A program made the position numbers and the translations under genes. A DNA stretch of 64,000 nucleotides from Xenopus tropicalis (taxonomy: Eukaryota; Chordata; Amphibia; Anura; Pipidae): assembly GCF_000004195.4 (NCBI RefSeq), contig NC_030678.2, positions 149,425,047 to 149,489,046 on the forward strand, given 5' to 3'. Shown here piece by piece: positions 1-10,479 of the stretch; within the stretch, counting starts at the first letter, position 1; every line of letters begins with the position of its first letter. Below the pieces are notes generated by a model. It searched no databases. It was not told where the DNA came from and saw nothing but the letters and a program-made list of their open reading frames with translations.

Positions 1-160
1 CAATTTGTAATGGGGCTCATACATGGGTGGGATTTACTAACTGTTAATACACACACATGGAATAGGCAGACTTGCCCTTGTACATGACTTTCAATTCTCT
101 AATAGCTGGAGTCACTCTCAGTGCTGTCTCATAAAACCACAACTTCTTCATTTCTTTCAG
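1..160 (+). other. 3' end of the intron before the TRIM13 coding exon
   Basis: A pyrimidine-rich tract leads into TTTCTTTCAG, ending at 160, immediately before the TRIM13 start region. This is a good 3' splice site. In the TRIM13 family the whole protein is encoded in one exon after non-coding 5' exons, so the first exon(s) and the promoter should lie upstream of this window. No other feature is seen in this stretch. Confidence 0.75.
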
Positions 161-161
161 G

Positions 162-169
162 ATGTGATG
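162..169 (+). promoter_or_regulatory. Start-stop codon pair overlapping the TRIM13 start
   Basis: The bases at the beginning of the exon read ATGTGATGG. A first ATG at 162 is followed at once by TGA (165-167), and the A of that TGA is also the A of the real TRIM13 start at 167. A minimal one-codon upstream ORF therefore overlaps the main start codon by one base. Such start-stop elements can hold or recycle ribosomes. Whether this one acts here is inference. Confidence 0.5.
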
Positions 170-1393
170 GAGGTGCTGGAGGAAGATCTAACGTGCCCAA
201 TCTGCTGTAGCCTTTTTGATGACCCAAGAGTCTTACCTTGTTCACACAACTTCTGCAAGAAATGTTTGGATGGTGTTCTGGAAGAGAACTCTCGGACTAT
301 GCAGTGGAGGCCTTCCTCTTTCAAATGCCCCACATGCCGTAAAGAGACCCCAACAATGGGCGTTAATGGCCTTCAGGTAAACTATTTGCTTAAAGGCATT
401 GTAGAAAAATACAACAAAATTAAGGTTTCACCAAAGATGCCTGTCTGTAAGGAGCACAGTGATCAGCCTCTCAATATTTTTTGCTCTACTGACTTAAAGC
501 TGATTTGTGGGAGCTGTGCCACCACTGGAGAACACAAGAAGCATGTATTTTCCTCCATTGGGGATGCTTACATTCAAGAGAAAAGCTCTTTGGAGACCTT
601 ATTTCAGGGTGTTGAAGAGTGGAATAGCAAAGAGGTTCACTCCCACCTGGACACCTTAGAATCTAACAAAAGAAAGGCTCTTCATTCACTTGCCAAGGAG
701 TCGGACAAAGTCAAGGCCTATTTTGAAAAACTCCAGTATCTGCTGGAACAGAAGAAAAATGAAATCCTCTCCGATTTCGAGACCTTGAAGCTTGCTGTGA
801 TGCAGGCCTACGACACTGAGATAAACAAGCTCCATACAGTTCTCAGTGAACAGCGAAAGGCTTGTAATATTGTTGAAGACCTTAAGAATATATCTGATCC
901 TTTTATGTTCCTACAGCAGATGCAGGAATTTAGGGATAAGATGTCATTTATCAAGGAAGCCCCTTTGACTACTGGGCAAGATGTCAATGTCAATCCAGCC
1001 ATGAAGGAGTTTGATACAAGCATGTGGGACAGCATTAAACTGGGGGAAGTGGATAAACTATCCCTACCACAAGACATAACCAGCAAAAAAGAGCCTGGAG
1101 ATGCCAAGACCTTGCATAGTTTGAAGCCAATTTTGGTGGTTGCCTGTCTAATTCTTTTGCTAGTGACATTCCTTTGTGCATATCCTTTTATTGACAGCCT
1201 TCCAACCTTCACTATTGACCTGCAGGTGATATCTTCATACTTCTTTACCACAACAGCAAAAGCAGCCAACCTAACCATCCTGTTCTGGGAGCAGCTTTCT
1301 GAAGAATTACTTATCTTAAAACAAAGGTGCCAGACATATGTCTCTGTGTTTCTGGAGAACGTAGCGGAATTTGTTTGTAAATATAAGTTATAA
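167..1393 (+). CDS. trim13: TRIM13 (RFP2), ER-anchored RING E3 ubiquitin ligase
   Basis: The CDS encodes 408 residues in a single exon, against about 407 in human TRIM13, and the sequence is recognisably the same protein from end to end. The start is the ATG at 167; the in-frame GTG just before it (164) is not a plausible start. Domains in order: a C3HC4 RING finger at residues 10-58 (C10, C13, C25, H27, C30, C33, C54, C57); a B-box around 89-132 (CKEH, CSTD, CGSC and HKKH ligands); a helical coiled-coil region around 165-225; and a hydrophobic segment at 322-341 that fits the tail anchor holding the mammalian protein in the ER membrane. The C-terminus NVAEFVCKYKL is conserved. There is no SPRY domain, as is usual for TRIM13. 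Known family roles are ubiquitination in ER-associated degradation, ER-stress autophagy and NF-kB signalling. No frameshift or lost zinc ligand is seen. KCNRG follows on the same strand 5.6 kb downstream, as in mammals. Confidence 0.97.
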   Translation: MEVLEEDLTCPICCSLFDDPRVLPCSHNFCKKCLDGVLEENSRTMQWRPSSFKCPTCRKETPTMGVNGLQVNYLLKGIVEKYNKIKVSPKMPVCKEHSDQPLNIFCSTDLKLICGSCATTGEHKKHVFSSIGDAYIQEKSSLETLFQGVEEWNSKEVHSHLDTLESNKRKALHSLAKESDKVKAYFEKLQYLLEQKKNEILSDFETLKLAVMQAYDTEINKLHTVLSEQRKACNIVEDLKNISDPFMFLQQMQEFRDKMSFIKEAPLTTGQDVNVNPAMKEFDTSMWDSIKLGEVDKLSLPQDITSKKEPGDAKTLHSLKPILVVACLILLLVTFLCAYPFIDSLPTFTIDLQVISSYFFTTTAKAANLTILFWEQLSEELLILKQRCQTYVSVFLENVAEFVCKYKL

Positions 1394-1505
1394 AATATGG
1401 ATAATTTGTCAGTGCAGCCGATGCACCTGTTTCATGTGCTAAAACCTTCACTGTGTGGGAACTTGTATTCTTTCATGTATTTAAATATTAGAACATTTAT
1501 ACATG

Positions 1506-1937
1506 GTGTCCTGGGATAGTGATACCTGTATGCTTCCAAACACTGGAACCAATGATACATGTATGCTTCCAAGCAGGGTGTCCTGGGATAGTGATACCTG
1601 TATGCTTCCAAACACTGGAACCAATGATACATGTATGCTTCCAAGCAGGGTGTCCTGGGATAGTGATACCTGTATGCTTCCAAACACTGGAACCAATGAT
1701 ACATGTATGCTTCCAAGCAGGGTGTCCTGGGATAGTGATACCTGTATGCTTCCAAACACTGGAACCAATGATACATGTATGCTTCCAAGCAGGGTGTCCT
1801 GGGATAGTGATACCTGTATGCTTCCAAACACTGGAACCAATGATACATGTATGCTTCCAAGCAGGGTGTCCTGGGATAGTGATACCTGTATGCTTCCAAA
1901 CACTGGAACCAATGATACATTTATGCTTCCAAGCGCT
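1506..1937. repeat. 72-bp minisatellite, 6 near-identical copies, in the presumed TRIM13 3' UTR
   Basis: The unit starts GTGTCCTGGGATAGTGATAC and repeats exactly every 72 bp from 1506, 1578, 1650, 1722, 1794 and 1866. Each unit is itself built from two halves that share GATAC(C/A)TGTATGCTTCCAA, so the array is a higher-order repeat of a roughly 36-bp monomer. The copies are almost identical until the last one, which carries a T for G change (ACATTTATG). Because 72 is a multiple of three, several frames on both strands stay open; these ORFs are by-products. The array begins 112 bp after the TRIM13 stop codon, with no AATAAA between, so it probably lies in the 3' UTR. Confidence 0.95.
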
Positions 1938-3523
1938 GAAATTAGGGATGTATCATATCCACATTTTTCAGATCTTGCAAATTAGTGACGTAATCTCAAC
2001 AAAACAAAGTGCTTGAAAATTGTAAGGGTTCGGATTCAATTTGGCCAGACACTCAGATTCAACTCAATCCTGCTGAAAAGCCAAATCCCAAAGCAAATCC
2101 TTTATTCGATGCACCCCTAACTGATATAGTATTATGCCTATGCACAGTCTGCTAGAACAGTGGGACATATTTGCTTCTACACACTGGAACAGTCTTATTG
2201 AATTTTACATGGAGACTATTCATCAAATAGTGTAGCAGTTAAACATGGCACAATCTCTTTCATTTTATGTACTGTCCAATTCAGCACAAGTTTGTACATT
2301 TCTAAAATATTAGCTACGATGTTCATTAGACATTTGTTGTACAACATCTAAGGGAAACCAATTTTTTATGATTGTTTTGTCAGTTAGTGGGAATTATACT
2401 CAAAAAGAAAATGGTTAAAATATAAACCATATGTTTACAGGATTTGTTGTTAGACTTCGGTTCATTCTACTGGATTCAGTCCTAAACCTGTCTTTTTCTT
2501 CGCCAAATTAGCCCACCATCACTCTTTCTGAGGCTTCTTGGCCAGCGATTCTGAGTTGCCTTGGCTGAAACTCTTGGCAACCGATGGCCCACGTAGCTGT
2601 GCAATGGGAACAGTAGTAGCCGAACTCTCAGAATGTTGTTGAAATCCACTGATTTGCTCAGTTGTCCAAGCAGTTCCAACCTTTATTCAGAAGTCCCTTG
2701 GTAACTGGTCCATTTGTCACCACCCTTACTTCCTTCTAATGCCAATTGTGAGTTTGGGGTAGTGGATCTATGAGATCTGATGCCAAACCCTACAGTTAGA
2801 AAATATTAAAACAAAACATTCACATCTTTTCTGTTTCTCTAAATTGTAAAGAAGCTATACTGCCAGATGCACAATTGCTGCAACGTGGACACTCCATGCT
2901 TTTAGCCTACTTGTGCTCCAAGAAGGGTATAAAAGGGTGTGATTTTGCACCCTTTAGCGTTACAGCATTTGAGTCTACACCTCTGCTTTAATCTTCAAAA
3001 TTAAAAATATCTTTTAAATGGCTTAATCATCCTATATAACAAGGTAATAGATGGCTCATTTACTTAGGCTCCAGGCACAAAGCAAGAGCAGGATAGGATG
3101 CAAAATGGTGCCTTTTTACACAGTACTTTCATGGGCATTGCTGCACGCTGCACAACATCTGGCACAATGGGTGCAAGACAGCACTTTCTTAATACCTCCA
3201 ATAGTCAAACAATAAGCACAGGGCTCTGATGAACTTTTTCTGTGCCAGCCCAACCTAATGTGCATGTCTACATTACATGCACAATATGGGGTTGGATTAG
3301 GGGATGCCCAGATGCTGCTCCCAGCCCTCCACTCATACAGCGCTGCCAAACACAGGCAGCAATGCATTCATCAGAGAAGCAAAGGTCTCTGAGCCCCATT
3401 TTGGAAGTATAGGGCAGGATGCAAAGTGCAACATTTAGTAAATTATTCAATAGCACCAAGACAAAGGCAAATCCTTAAGGAGTTTCTGAGGGTATTATAA
3501 ATAGGCATGTAAAAATGAAACCA
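1938..3523. other. Non-coding stretch, probably TRIM13 3' UTR or intergenic
   Basis: No protein-coding or RNA gene is recognised. A short degenerate piece at about 2030-2118 (GGTTCGGATTCAATTTGGCC to GATGCACCCC) belongs to a frog dispersed repeat also seen at 10.48-10.83, 20.7-20.8 and 53.2-53.3 kb. The remaining ORFs are short and look random. Confidence 0.6.
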
Positions 3524-4046
3524 TTAAAGGAGACATAATGGATAAATGGGGAAAAACGCTAATTTTGTAGGCAATTATGAATAATATCCGGTGCTGGTTT
3601 CCCTTTGGGCTAAACATTAATCCTATCTGTAACAATGGCCCCTTTATTGGAGCTCCCTATAGATCCTATCACTTCTCCGTCCAGTGTGAAATGAAGAGTG
3701 GGCGTGTCCTAACGGTCCCTGCCAGAAGCACAGTAGGAGGGGGAGAGCCAATCACAGCCCTGCACTCAAACAAGCAAAGACAGACTTCAGTTCCCTATCA
3801 GGTCAGCCTAGCTGCTGATTGGTTCCTATCCTACAGTGCAGGGTACGGAGGGCCGCCAGCTCCCCAGCTCATCCTGAGAATTCAGCCAGCAGGAAGTGGA
3901 ACAGGTGGACGGGACTAGAGGGGTTTTTGTGGAATTTCTCAATAAATCAGTCAGAAATACAACTTTTTTAAGCACAATCCTTCTATATCTAGAGGAGTAT
4001 TATTCACTGGTACATTCTTAATTTTTATAGGATATGTCTCCTTTAA
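3524..4046. mobile_element. T2-type MITE with TTAA ends
   Basis: The left end TTAAAGGAGACATA mirrors the right end TATGTCTCCTTTAA, with TTAA at both boundaries (3524-3527 and 4043-4046). TTAA target sites and a TTAAAGG terminus define the T2-type MITEs of Xenopus. The interior includes a moderately GC-rich block at 3690-3920 that keeps a spurious 113-codon frame open. The element is non-autonomous and has no transposase. Confidence 0.8.
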
Positions 4047-4056
4047 AGAAATGGAG

Positions 4057-4349
4057 TACAGGCATGGTATCCAGAATGCTTAGGAAATGGGGGTTTCCGC
4101 ATAAAGCGTATTTCCATAATTTGGACCTTAAGTCTACTAAAAACAATCCCAATAGGATTGTTTAATAAGGATTAGTTACATCTTAGTTGGGATCATATAC
4201 AAGGTACTGATTTATTGTTACAGAGAAAAAGGAAATTATTTTTTAAAATATGAATTATTTGATTAAAATGGATTCCATGGGAGATGGCCTTTCCATAATT
4301 CATAGCTTTCTGGAAAACAGGTTTCCAGATAACAGATCCCATACCTGTA
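4057..4349. mobile_element. Palindromic frog MITE (TACAGGTATGGGATC family)
   Basis: The left end TACAGGCATGGTATCCAGAA pairs with the right end, which reads GATCCCATACCTGTA. Internal arms also match (GGTTTCC types, and CTTTCTGGA near the right end). The same family recurs at about 25.07-25.35 kb. It has no coding capacity. The superfamily is not clear to me. Confidence 0.75.
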
Positions 4350-5504
4350 CTACCCATAATGAGGTTACTTGTGGTAAAGAAATGTAAAAAGACACTTTAT
4401 TTCATAGAAAGTATACACGCCAGTTAGGACACGTAAGTAATATAATTATTATTTGGGCACTACAATCAGGAGCAAAGCGATTACCAATAGATGCTCAGTT
4501 AAGATCCCAAGGCACAATACAACCCCAGACTACTCACCTCCTAATCCTAATTCCCGTGGCCACACAAACCCGATGCTTATTTTCGCCTTTTGGCTTCTTC
4601 ATTAAGAATAACCCAACCAACCCCCCCCAGACAGCCTTCATAGGCACCTATGATGTTCCTAGTGATGGATCAGTCCAATATTGCCCAGCACAAGGTTGCT
4701 ATGATCAAAGATCTGCTCACTGAGAAACCATATAACGGAGATGGGGAGTCACTGCCGATTTTCTTCTGCTGCCACTTGCTCTGGGTGGGGTGGGGGGTGT
4801 GAAGTTTGATAAAAAGCAACGATTAGCATATGTTTGCCATTCTCTTGGTTAGTGTGATATTCTGTGTTACTTTGTGTGTATATTTTATGTACTTCCTATT
4901 CAGTAACAATAAAGAACTGTGACTCCTCCCTTTAGTGCAATAAAGCTGAGATATACTCATATTTGTAAGTTACTATGTAGGGATGGTGTTTCCTGCCCTA
5001 TGCCTGGGCATGTATATCAGCTCAGGTGTCTCTCATTTCATCTCCAGATGCCAGTGTTGGGGCTATGGTTCATCTGCGTATAAAGTAGGGAATAGGAGTA
5101 GCAGTACCCCTCACCTACAGAGGAATAGCTGTGCTGGCACATATTATATGTTTCTATACAGTCTGAGAACTCTGGGGGAGAGTTGTAGCTGCTGTCAAGT
5201 GCTACCAAGTCAAGTCTTGCATCTAATATCCTTATATTTTACATTAGGGGGCACAATATTTATTATAATTCACACATTTTAGTGAGTCATGTGACAGAAA
5301 TTACATCACTAAACACCATTTATAAGGATATAATTTACAGGATATTCATGGCATGTGTGTATAATAAGATACCTGTGGTTGGTGAAAGGGAAGCTTGTGA
5401 CCAGCCTGAGATAAAGTAAGTGGGTTATTATGAAACCCATATCTGCAGGTTTGGCAAGCGAGTGATAATTTGGCCATCCAAGTGGAGGCACTAATATGGA
5501 TGGA
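4350..5504. other. Non-coding stretch with two AATAAA signals
   Basis: No gene is seen. Two AATAAA hexamers at 4908-4913 and 4939-4944 on the + strand, each followed by GT-rich or T-rich sequence, are possible distal polyadenylation signals for TRIM13, whose mammalian 3' UTR is several kilobases long. This assignment is weak: AATAAA is common in AT-rich DNA. Confidence 0.35.
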
Positions 5505-5525
5505 GGGGGGGGGGGGGGGGGGGGG
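5505..5525 (+). repeat. Uninterrupted run of 21 G
   Basis: Twenty-one consecutive G bases are read on the + strand, preceded by GGAGGCAC...GGATGGA and followed by AGAGAAAGA. This is one of the longest homopolymers in the window. It could fold as a G-quadruplex and is a likely site of length error in the assembly. Confidence 0.95.
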
Positions 5526-6180
5526 AGAGAAAGACATGGACATGGGAGCTACAAAACCTTAATTCTTTGAAATAATTATATGTTTAATTGCTCTTCTGGG
5601 CATTTGTGCAATTTAAATTATTCATTTGTTGCAGTTGTCTACATATTAGTAGTTTTTATACTGCTCAGTGTTGTCTCCACCCAGGCTGATGCATTGCCTC
5701 TCAGTGAAGAAACAGGAACCAGTGAATTGGCTGATTCTTGGCCTGTGTTTATATACAGCCTGCGAACAGCCCTATGTGGTAGTAGCCTAAGGATAATGCC
5801 ACATGTGGCATTTTTAAAAATACCCTCACTGACATAACTATGTACTCACATGAAAATGAATTGCATCACACAAATGGCAAACATGTATTTCTGATGGGTT
5901 GAAAAAACACCAACCACAGGGCACTTTGTAGTGTCAGCCAAAAATGCCGTTCCCTTTCTATGGGTATTGACTGCAATGCAGACACAATGATAACCACCAC
6001 ACGTGGCTGAAACACGCTACGCTTTAAAGGCGGCAACAGATTCTCATGAGGATGTGTCACTGCATCACTATGCGGAGTAATGGCGCCAGTATAATGAACG
6101 CATTACAGAGCATGGGAAACTAGAATAAAATTACACAATCAGCTTAAATAATTGCGCTACTAATTTTTTTTAAATGCACC
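5526..6180. other. Non-coding stretch
   Basis: No gene is recognised. At 5785-5810 the sequence GGATAATGCCACATGTGGCA resembles the end of the TTA-flanked GGCTAATGCCACAC element family found intact at 59.1 and 61.3 kb, and may be a small remnant. Confidence 0.4.
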
Positions 6181-6631
6181 TTAAAGGGGTGTGTTTTTTG
6201 CAAAGTCCTACTAGAGTGTTAGCATTTTGCAAAATAAATACTTTCCCCATTTAAATTAAAATGAACTGCTTACACAATGCTGGGGTCAGAGTAGTTGCAG
6301 GGATTGCCAGTTAGGGCAGAGTTGGGCTACGTGCTTCTGAGCATGCCTAAACGGCCACATTTATTTGCATACTACTAATCTGATTGGCTGAAATGTATGC
6401 AAATAAGCAAGGAAGTGACCAGGCATGTGCAGGTGTTAACCCCGCATTGTCCATACCGATTTCTCTCTAGCTGCTGCTGATCTCTGCATGTAAAATGGAA
6501 GCAGGGGTCAGCGACCCCCCTCCTTGAGAAACCGGAAGATCAGGTAGGTGCATATATTAATTCTTTAATTAACACTTGTTACATGATATTGGCAAAGGTG
6601 CTTCTTTTGCAAGAGGTGTAGAACCCCTTTG
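6181..6631. mobile_element. Diverged T2-type MITE
   Basis: The left end TTAAAGGGGTGTGTTTTTTG and the right end CAAGAGGTGTAGAACCCCTTTGA are imperfect inverted copies. The right TTAA has decayed to TTGA. There is no coding capacity. The element lies just upstream of the KCNRG start exon and may form part of its promoter-proximal or 5' intronic sequence. Confidence 0.6.
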
Positions 6632-6996
6632 ATATAGCCATGTGTGGCATTACCCCTATGATATGGTGCCTCAAATTAAAAAAGACCCTTTATCTGAACA
6701 CCCCAGGATTCAAGCAGATAATATATCCTATATGTTATGAGGTGTGGTGCCTGATGGCAGGCAAACAGAAGTACATTTGTGCTGGGATGTGGCTTTGTTG
6801 TGTGTTGTTATTGGTGAAACAGCTCATTAGCCACTGTAAATGGGAGCTGTCCCAAGCAACTGCAAATCACAGCACAGACCCATTTGTGTTGGGGTGCCGT
6901 TGCCAGGCAAACTCTCTACAATGCCTGGGCACTTCTCTACTCTCATGCATGTTTGAGCCAGTGTGAACTCTCACACTGAAACTTTAGGCAGTAGAA

Positions 6997-7577
6997 ATGA
7001 GTAACCAAGAGCTGGTCACCCTGAATGTAGGAGGTATGAAATTCAGCACTTTGTCAGCAACCCTGCGCAGGTTTCCTGACTCCAGACTGGCACGAATGTT
7101 GGATAATGCCGACCGGGAAATTAGGATTATAAATGGGCACTATTTCATAGACAGAGATGGCAGTTTGTTCAGTTATATACTGGACTACGTGAGGACATCG
7201 CAGCTGTCCCTGCCATCCGGGTTCTCTGAATTCGAGAGGCTACAGCGGGAGGCAGAGTTCTACCAGCTCTTGAGCCTGGCCGATCTCCTGAGCCAGGACA
7301 CTTTGTATCGGCCGAGGGTGGAGATCCTCGAGGTGCGCTTCCTCCTACAAGAAACACATGCCTTCTTCCGCTTGTTCTGCTCCAGCAGCACCACCATTGA
7401 AATGATGGCTGACCGCATATTAATGTTTGCTGAACAACCAATGGGAAGCCAGGGATGGAGCTTTCCATTCTCTGCACAGAAACCACTGGCTCCTGTTCCG
7501 CTGCAAAGACCCTCACACCATGATGTGGTGTTTCAGTGTGGGACAGACTACACCAATGGGGAACATGTAGGAGCCAG
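6997..7577 (+). CDS. kcnrg: KCNRG exon 1: T1-domain potassium channel regulator, N-terminal part
   Basis: The exon starts at ATG 6997 and ends at 7577 in GCCAG|GTAAAT, a good 5' splice site. It holds 193 codons plus two bases of a split arginine codon. The protein begins with a Kv-type T1/BTB tetramerisation domain, residues 5 to about 100: VTLNVGG at 7-13, FIDRDG at 50-55, FSYILDYVR at 58-66 and the AEFYQL segment. There is no channel pore or voltage sensor. In mammals KCNRG is a soluble ER-associated protein that binds Kv1 T1 domains and suppresses the assembly and surface expression of Kv channels. Its position on the + strand behind TRIM13 matches the human gene order, where the two genes can share upstream exons. 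Reading past 7577 gives a stop soon after, so splicing to 8897 is required. Confidence 0.95.
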
Positions 7578-7789
7578 GTAAATCTGCTCTATTCGCTCAC
7601 TTTGCAGTGCCCCATTATTTGCATACATTTGGATTGTCAGCTGACTTGTTGATCATCATCTTAAAAGATGATAAGACCAGTGGGTTATTATATTATGCCC
7701 CATAGTGTTAGTCACCAAGTCTCCCCTACTATACCTACTTCTCACTCAGTCTCTCCATAGCCTGCTACAAGCATCAATGCTCTTTACTA

Positions 7790-8768
7790 AACCTCTTCCA
7801 GAGGCTATTATCCCCACTGCTACTATACCTGCTATTCCACAGCCACAGTCCCTTCCCAGAGGCTATTATCCCCCCACTGCTACTATAGGCACCATCTCTC
7901 CCTACTATACCTGCTATCCCACAGCCCCAGTCCCTTCCCAGAGGCTATTATCCCCCCACTGCTACTATAGGCACCATCTTTCCCTACTATACCAGCTATC
8001 CCACAGCCACAGTCCCTTCCCAGAGGCTATTATCCCCACTGCTACTATAGGCACCATCTCTCCCTACTATACCTGCTATCCCACAGCCACAGTCCCTTCC
8101 CAGAGGCTATTATCCTCACTGCTACTATAGGCACCATCTCTCCCTACTATACCTGCTATCCCACAACCCCAGTCCCTTCCCAGAGGCTATTATCCCCACT
8201 GCTACTATAGGCACCATCTCTCCCTACTATCCCACAGCCACAGTCCCTTCCCAGAGGCTATTATCCCACTGCTACTATAGGCACCATCTCTCCCTACTAT
8301 CCCACAGCCACAGTCCCTTCCCAGAGGCTATTATCCCACTGCTACTATAGGCACCATCTCTCCCTACTATACCTGCTATCCCACAGCCACAGTCCCTTCC
8401 CAGAGGCTATTAGCCCCCCCACTGCTACTATAGGCACCATCTCTCCCTACTATACCTGCTATCCCACAGCCACGGTCCCTTCCCAGAGGCTATTATCCCC
8501 CCTCTGCTACTATAGGCACCATCTCTCCCTACTATACCTGCTATCCCACAGCCACAGTCCCTTCCCAGAGGCTATTATCCCACTGCTACTATAGGCACTG
8601 TCTCTCCCTACTATACCTGCTATCCCACAGCCCCTTCCCAGAGGCTATTATCCCACTGCTACTATAGGCACCATCTCTCCCTACTATCCCACAGCCACAG
8701 TCCCTTCCCAGAGGCTATTATCCCACTGCTACTATAGGCACACTCTCTCCCTACTATCGCACAGTTCC
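7790..8768. repeat. Minisatellite of ~70-82 bp units, 13 copies, in the KCNRG intron
   Basis: Thirteen copies of a unit containing CCCTTCCCAGAGGCTATTAT and CTACTATAGGCACCATCTCT fill most of the KCNRG intron. Unit length varies because some copies lack the CTGCTATC segment and the C-runs differ. The + strand is strongly C-rich and pyrimidine-rich. An 8-copy array of the same unit, in the opposite orientation, occurs at 53.39-54.03 kb. An open frame at 7705-8130 is a by-product of the repeat. Confidence 0.95.
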
Positions 8769-8896
8769 TTCCATTTTAGAGTTACACTTTATCTCCAATT
8801 GGTCTACTACTCTGACCTGGCTCTAAAATATCAGTTTTTGTTTCATTTTTCTATTAAACACAGGAATATATTTGATAAAATCTTTTTTTGTTCTAG

Positions 8897-9155
8897 GTAT
8901 GTGTCCATAAAGCCTGATCAAAGGAAACTGATTAATGGAACCAATGTGCTGGGACTCCTACTTGATATTTTGCTAAAAGAGGGCTTCTGTTTGATAAGCA
9001 CCAGGTCTGTCTCGGCTGAAGAAAAGGTAGAATGCTACACGTTTGAGCGGAAAAAGAGGCCAGAGGTCCTCACTATTCATGAGAATTCCAGACAAGAAAA
9101 TTATGAAACTGAAACTGTTCAAGTGAAACAAGCCAAACCAAATAAAAAGAGATAA
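8897..9155 (+). CDS. kcnrg: KCNRG exon 2: C-terminal part
   Basis: The acceptor is CTTTTTTTGTTCTAG, ending at 8896. Exon 2 begins GTATGTGTCC at 8897. Joining AG (7576-7577) to G (8897) restores an AGG arginine codon and continues as YVSIKPDQRKLINGTNVLGL. The stop TAA is at 9153-9155. Together the two exons encode 279 residues, close to the 272 of human KCNRG. The segment includes the conserved region with a GFxLISTRS-type motif and ends in a polar, lysine-rich tail (KQAKPNKKR). The open frame extends upstream to about 8799, but that part lies before the acceptor and is intronic. No truncation or frameshift is seen. Confidence 0.95.
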
Positions 9156-9283
9156 ATGCATACTGCCTATGAAACAAAAGCAAATTATATTTCATATATG
9201 GGGAAATATTTACCAAAGGATGAAAAGAGCTCATCGCAGGGAAATATGAGAACTCATCTTATTATGCCAGCTAAATTCTTAAC

Positions 9284-9289
9284 AATAAA
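9284..9289 (+). terminator. Candidate KCNRG polyadenylation signal
   Basis: AATAAA lies 129 bp after the KCNRG stop codon, followed by AT-rich sequence and a TTGATTGGCTG stretch. It is the first canonical hexamer on the + strand after the CDS, and is a reasonable but unproven polyA signal. Confidence 0.5.
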
Positions 9290-9334
9290 AGCAAAAATTT
9301 GATTGGCTGCCCTGGGTTACTGCCCAGGTAAAAG

Positions 9335-9565
9335 TAAGTTGGGTTGAAAAAAGACATACGTCCATCACGTTCAGCCATAATGCCTATATATAACCTGCCT
9401 TACTGTTAGTTGATCCAGAGGAAGACAAAAAACCCCACCTGAAGCCTCTCTAATTTGCCGCAGAGGGGAAAAAATTCCTTCCCGACTCCAAGATGGCAAT
9501 CAGACCAGTCCCTGGATCAACTTGTACTAAGAGCTATCTCCATCCAACCCCTTCTTAAAGTTATA
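9335..9565. mobile_element. Fragment of a frog non-LTR-type dispersed repeat
   Basis: This stretch (TGAAAAAAGACATACGTCCA ... TTGATCCAGAGGAAG ... AAAATTCCTTCCCGACTCCA) is a familiar high-copy frog sequence, probably the tail region of a CR1/L2-like non-LTR retrotransposon. No ORF remains. The family assignment is from recall. Confidence 0.5.
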
Positions 9566-10479
9566 GGTGCAAGTTTGCTTGCTGTATATAAATGAGGCCC
9601 ACTTTGCTTGACTCCATAAGCACCAGCAAAACAAACTTTCTATTCTCTACAAAACAGCTTTCTATTTAGTTGAATGGGAAGGGTTGCAGGTCCCGTAGCA
9701 CCCACCAGTGTTTGTAAATGCGGAAGCAAGATACGTTGTCAATTACTTAAAAATTACAGGAAAATGTTGTAAATGGTGTAAATATATCTTTTGCAACTGT
9801 AGTAGTTTAACCCCTCCAATCTGCAAGCTGTTTTGAAAATCCTGGTACAGTTAGAATAATCAAAGCAAATATATAAAAGGAGAAGAAAAGTAATTTTGGC
9901 ATTTTACTGCCAATAGATTCGCCACATTAGTGCCCCTTAGAAAACTATATTTATTCTGCTGAATACTATACTGAGTAACAGCCCGAGAAGCTCCCTCTGA
10001 TAGCAGCTGCCAATGTAGCTTGGTCTTGGTAGCTTCCTGCTGCAGTTATAACTGTTGAAAGCTCAGATCACACATTCCTAAGGGAAGGAGGGAGTGAGTC
10101 CTTATGCATTCTTATGGGAGGGGGGGGAGCAGGAGAAGGGAGAGAGCTGCACAGACTCTGGCCCCAGGAATGAAGGATTATTCTGGGACAGGATCAGATA
10201 CCCTAAGAAAAGGAGACAAGAAATCCGGTTTCTTTTGACTCAGTGCACTATTTGTGAGTGCTTATGGCTGTAGTTAAATAGACCTTTCTGATAAAGCTTA
10301 CTTAGTTTTTACCTTTTCTTCTTCTTTAAATATTTGCTATGTATCCGTGATCAAACCGCCTGAATCATTGGGTAAGGATTTGGCAAAAAAAAAAAAAAAT
10401 TAAAAAAGAGCCAAATCAGAACCATTGCACCAGGCAGAAATTGTAGACAAGAGTAGAAAAAGCCGGTGCACGTAATTTT
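9566..10479. mobile_element. Non-coding stretch including a diverged MITE (about 9880-10330)
   Basis: No gene is seen. From about 9880 the sequence TTTTGGCATTTTACTGCCAA ... TATATTTATTCTGCTGAATA ... AGAAGCTCCCTCTG resembles an older member of the frog TTAAAGG-type MITEs. Clear ends are not visible. Confidence 0.35.

Noticed and set aside
164..166. GTG at 164 as the TRIM13 start codon
   Set aside because: The in-frame ATG at 167 matches the conserved N-terminus (MEVLEEDLTCP); GTG would add one unsupported residue.
1432..2016. Four long ORFs of 143-165 codons on both strands over the minisatellite
   Set aside because: They exist only because the 72-bp period is divisible by three and the unit lacks stops in several frames. 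The proteins are pure repeats.
6640..6966. 108-codon ORF before KCNRG
   Set aside because: No recognisable domain, cysteine-rich by chance, and it ends before the KCNRG start. Treated as random.
7705..8130. 141-codon ORF in the KCNRG intron
   Set aside because: Product of the C-rich minisatellite. It lies between a good donor and a good acceptor and has no known domain.
8799..8896. Upstream extension of the KCNRG exon 2 reading frame
   Set aside because: It lies before the TTCTAG acceptor; joining to exon 1 at 8897 restores the conserved protein.
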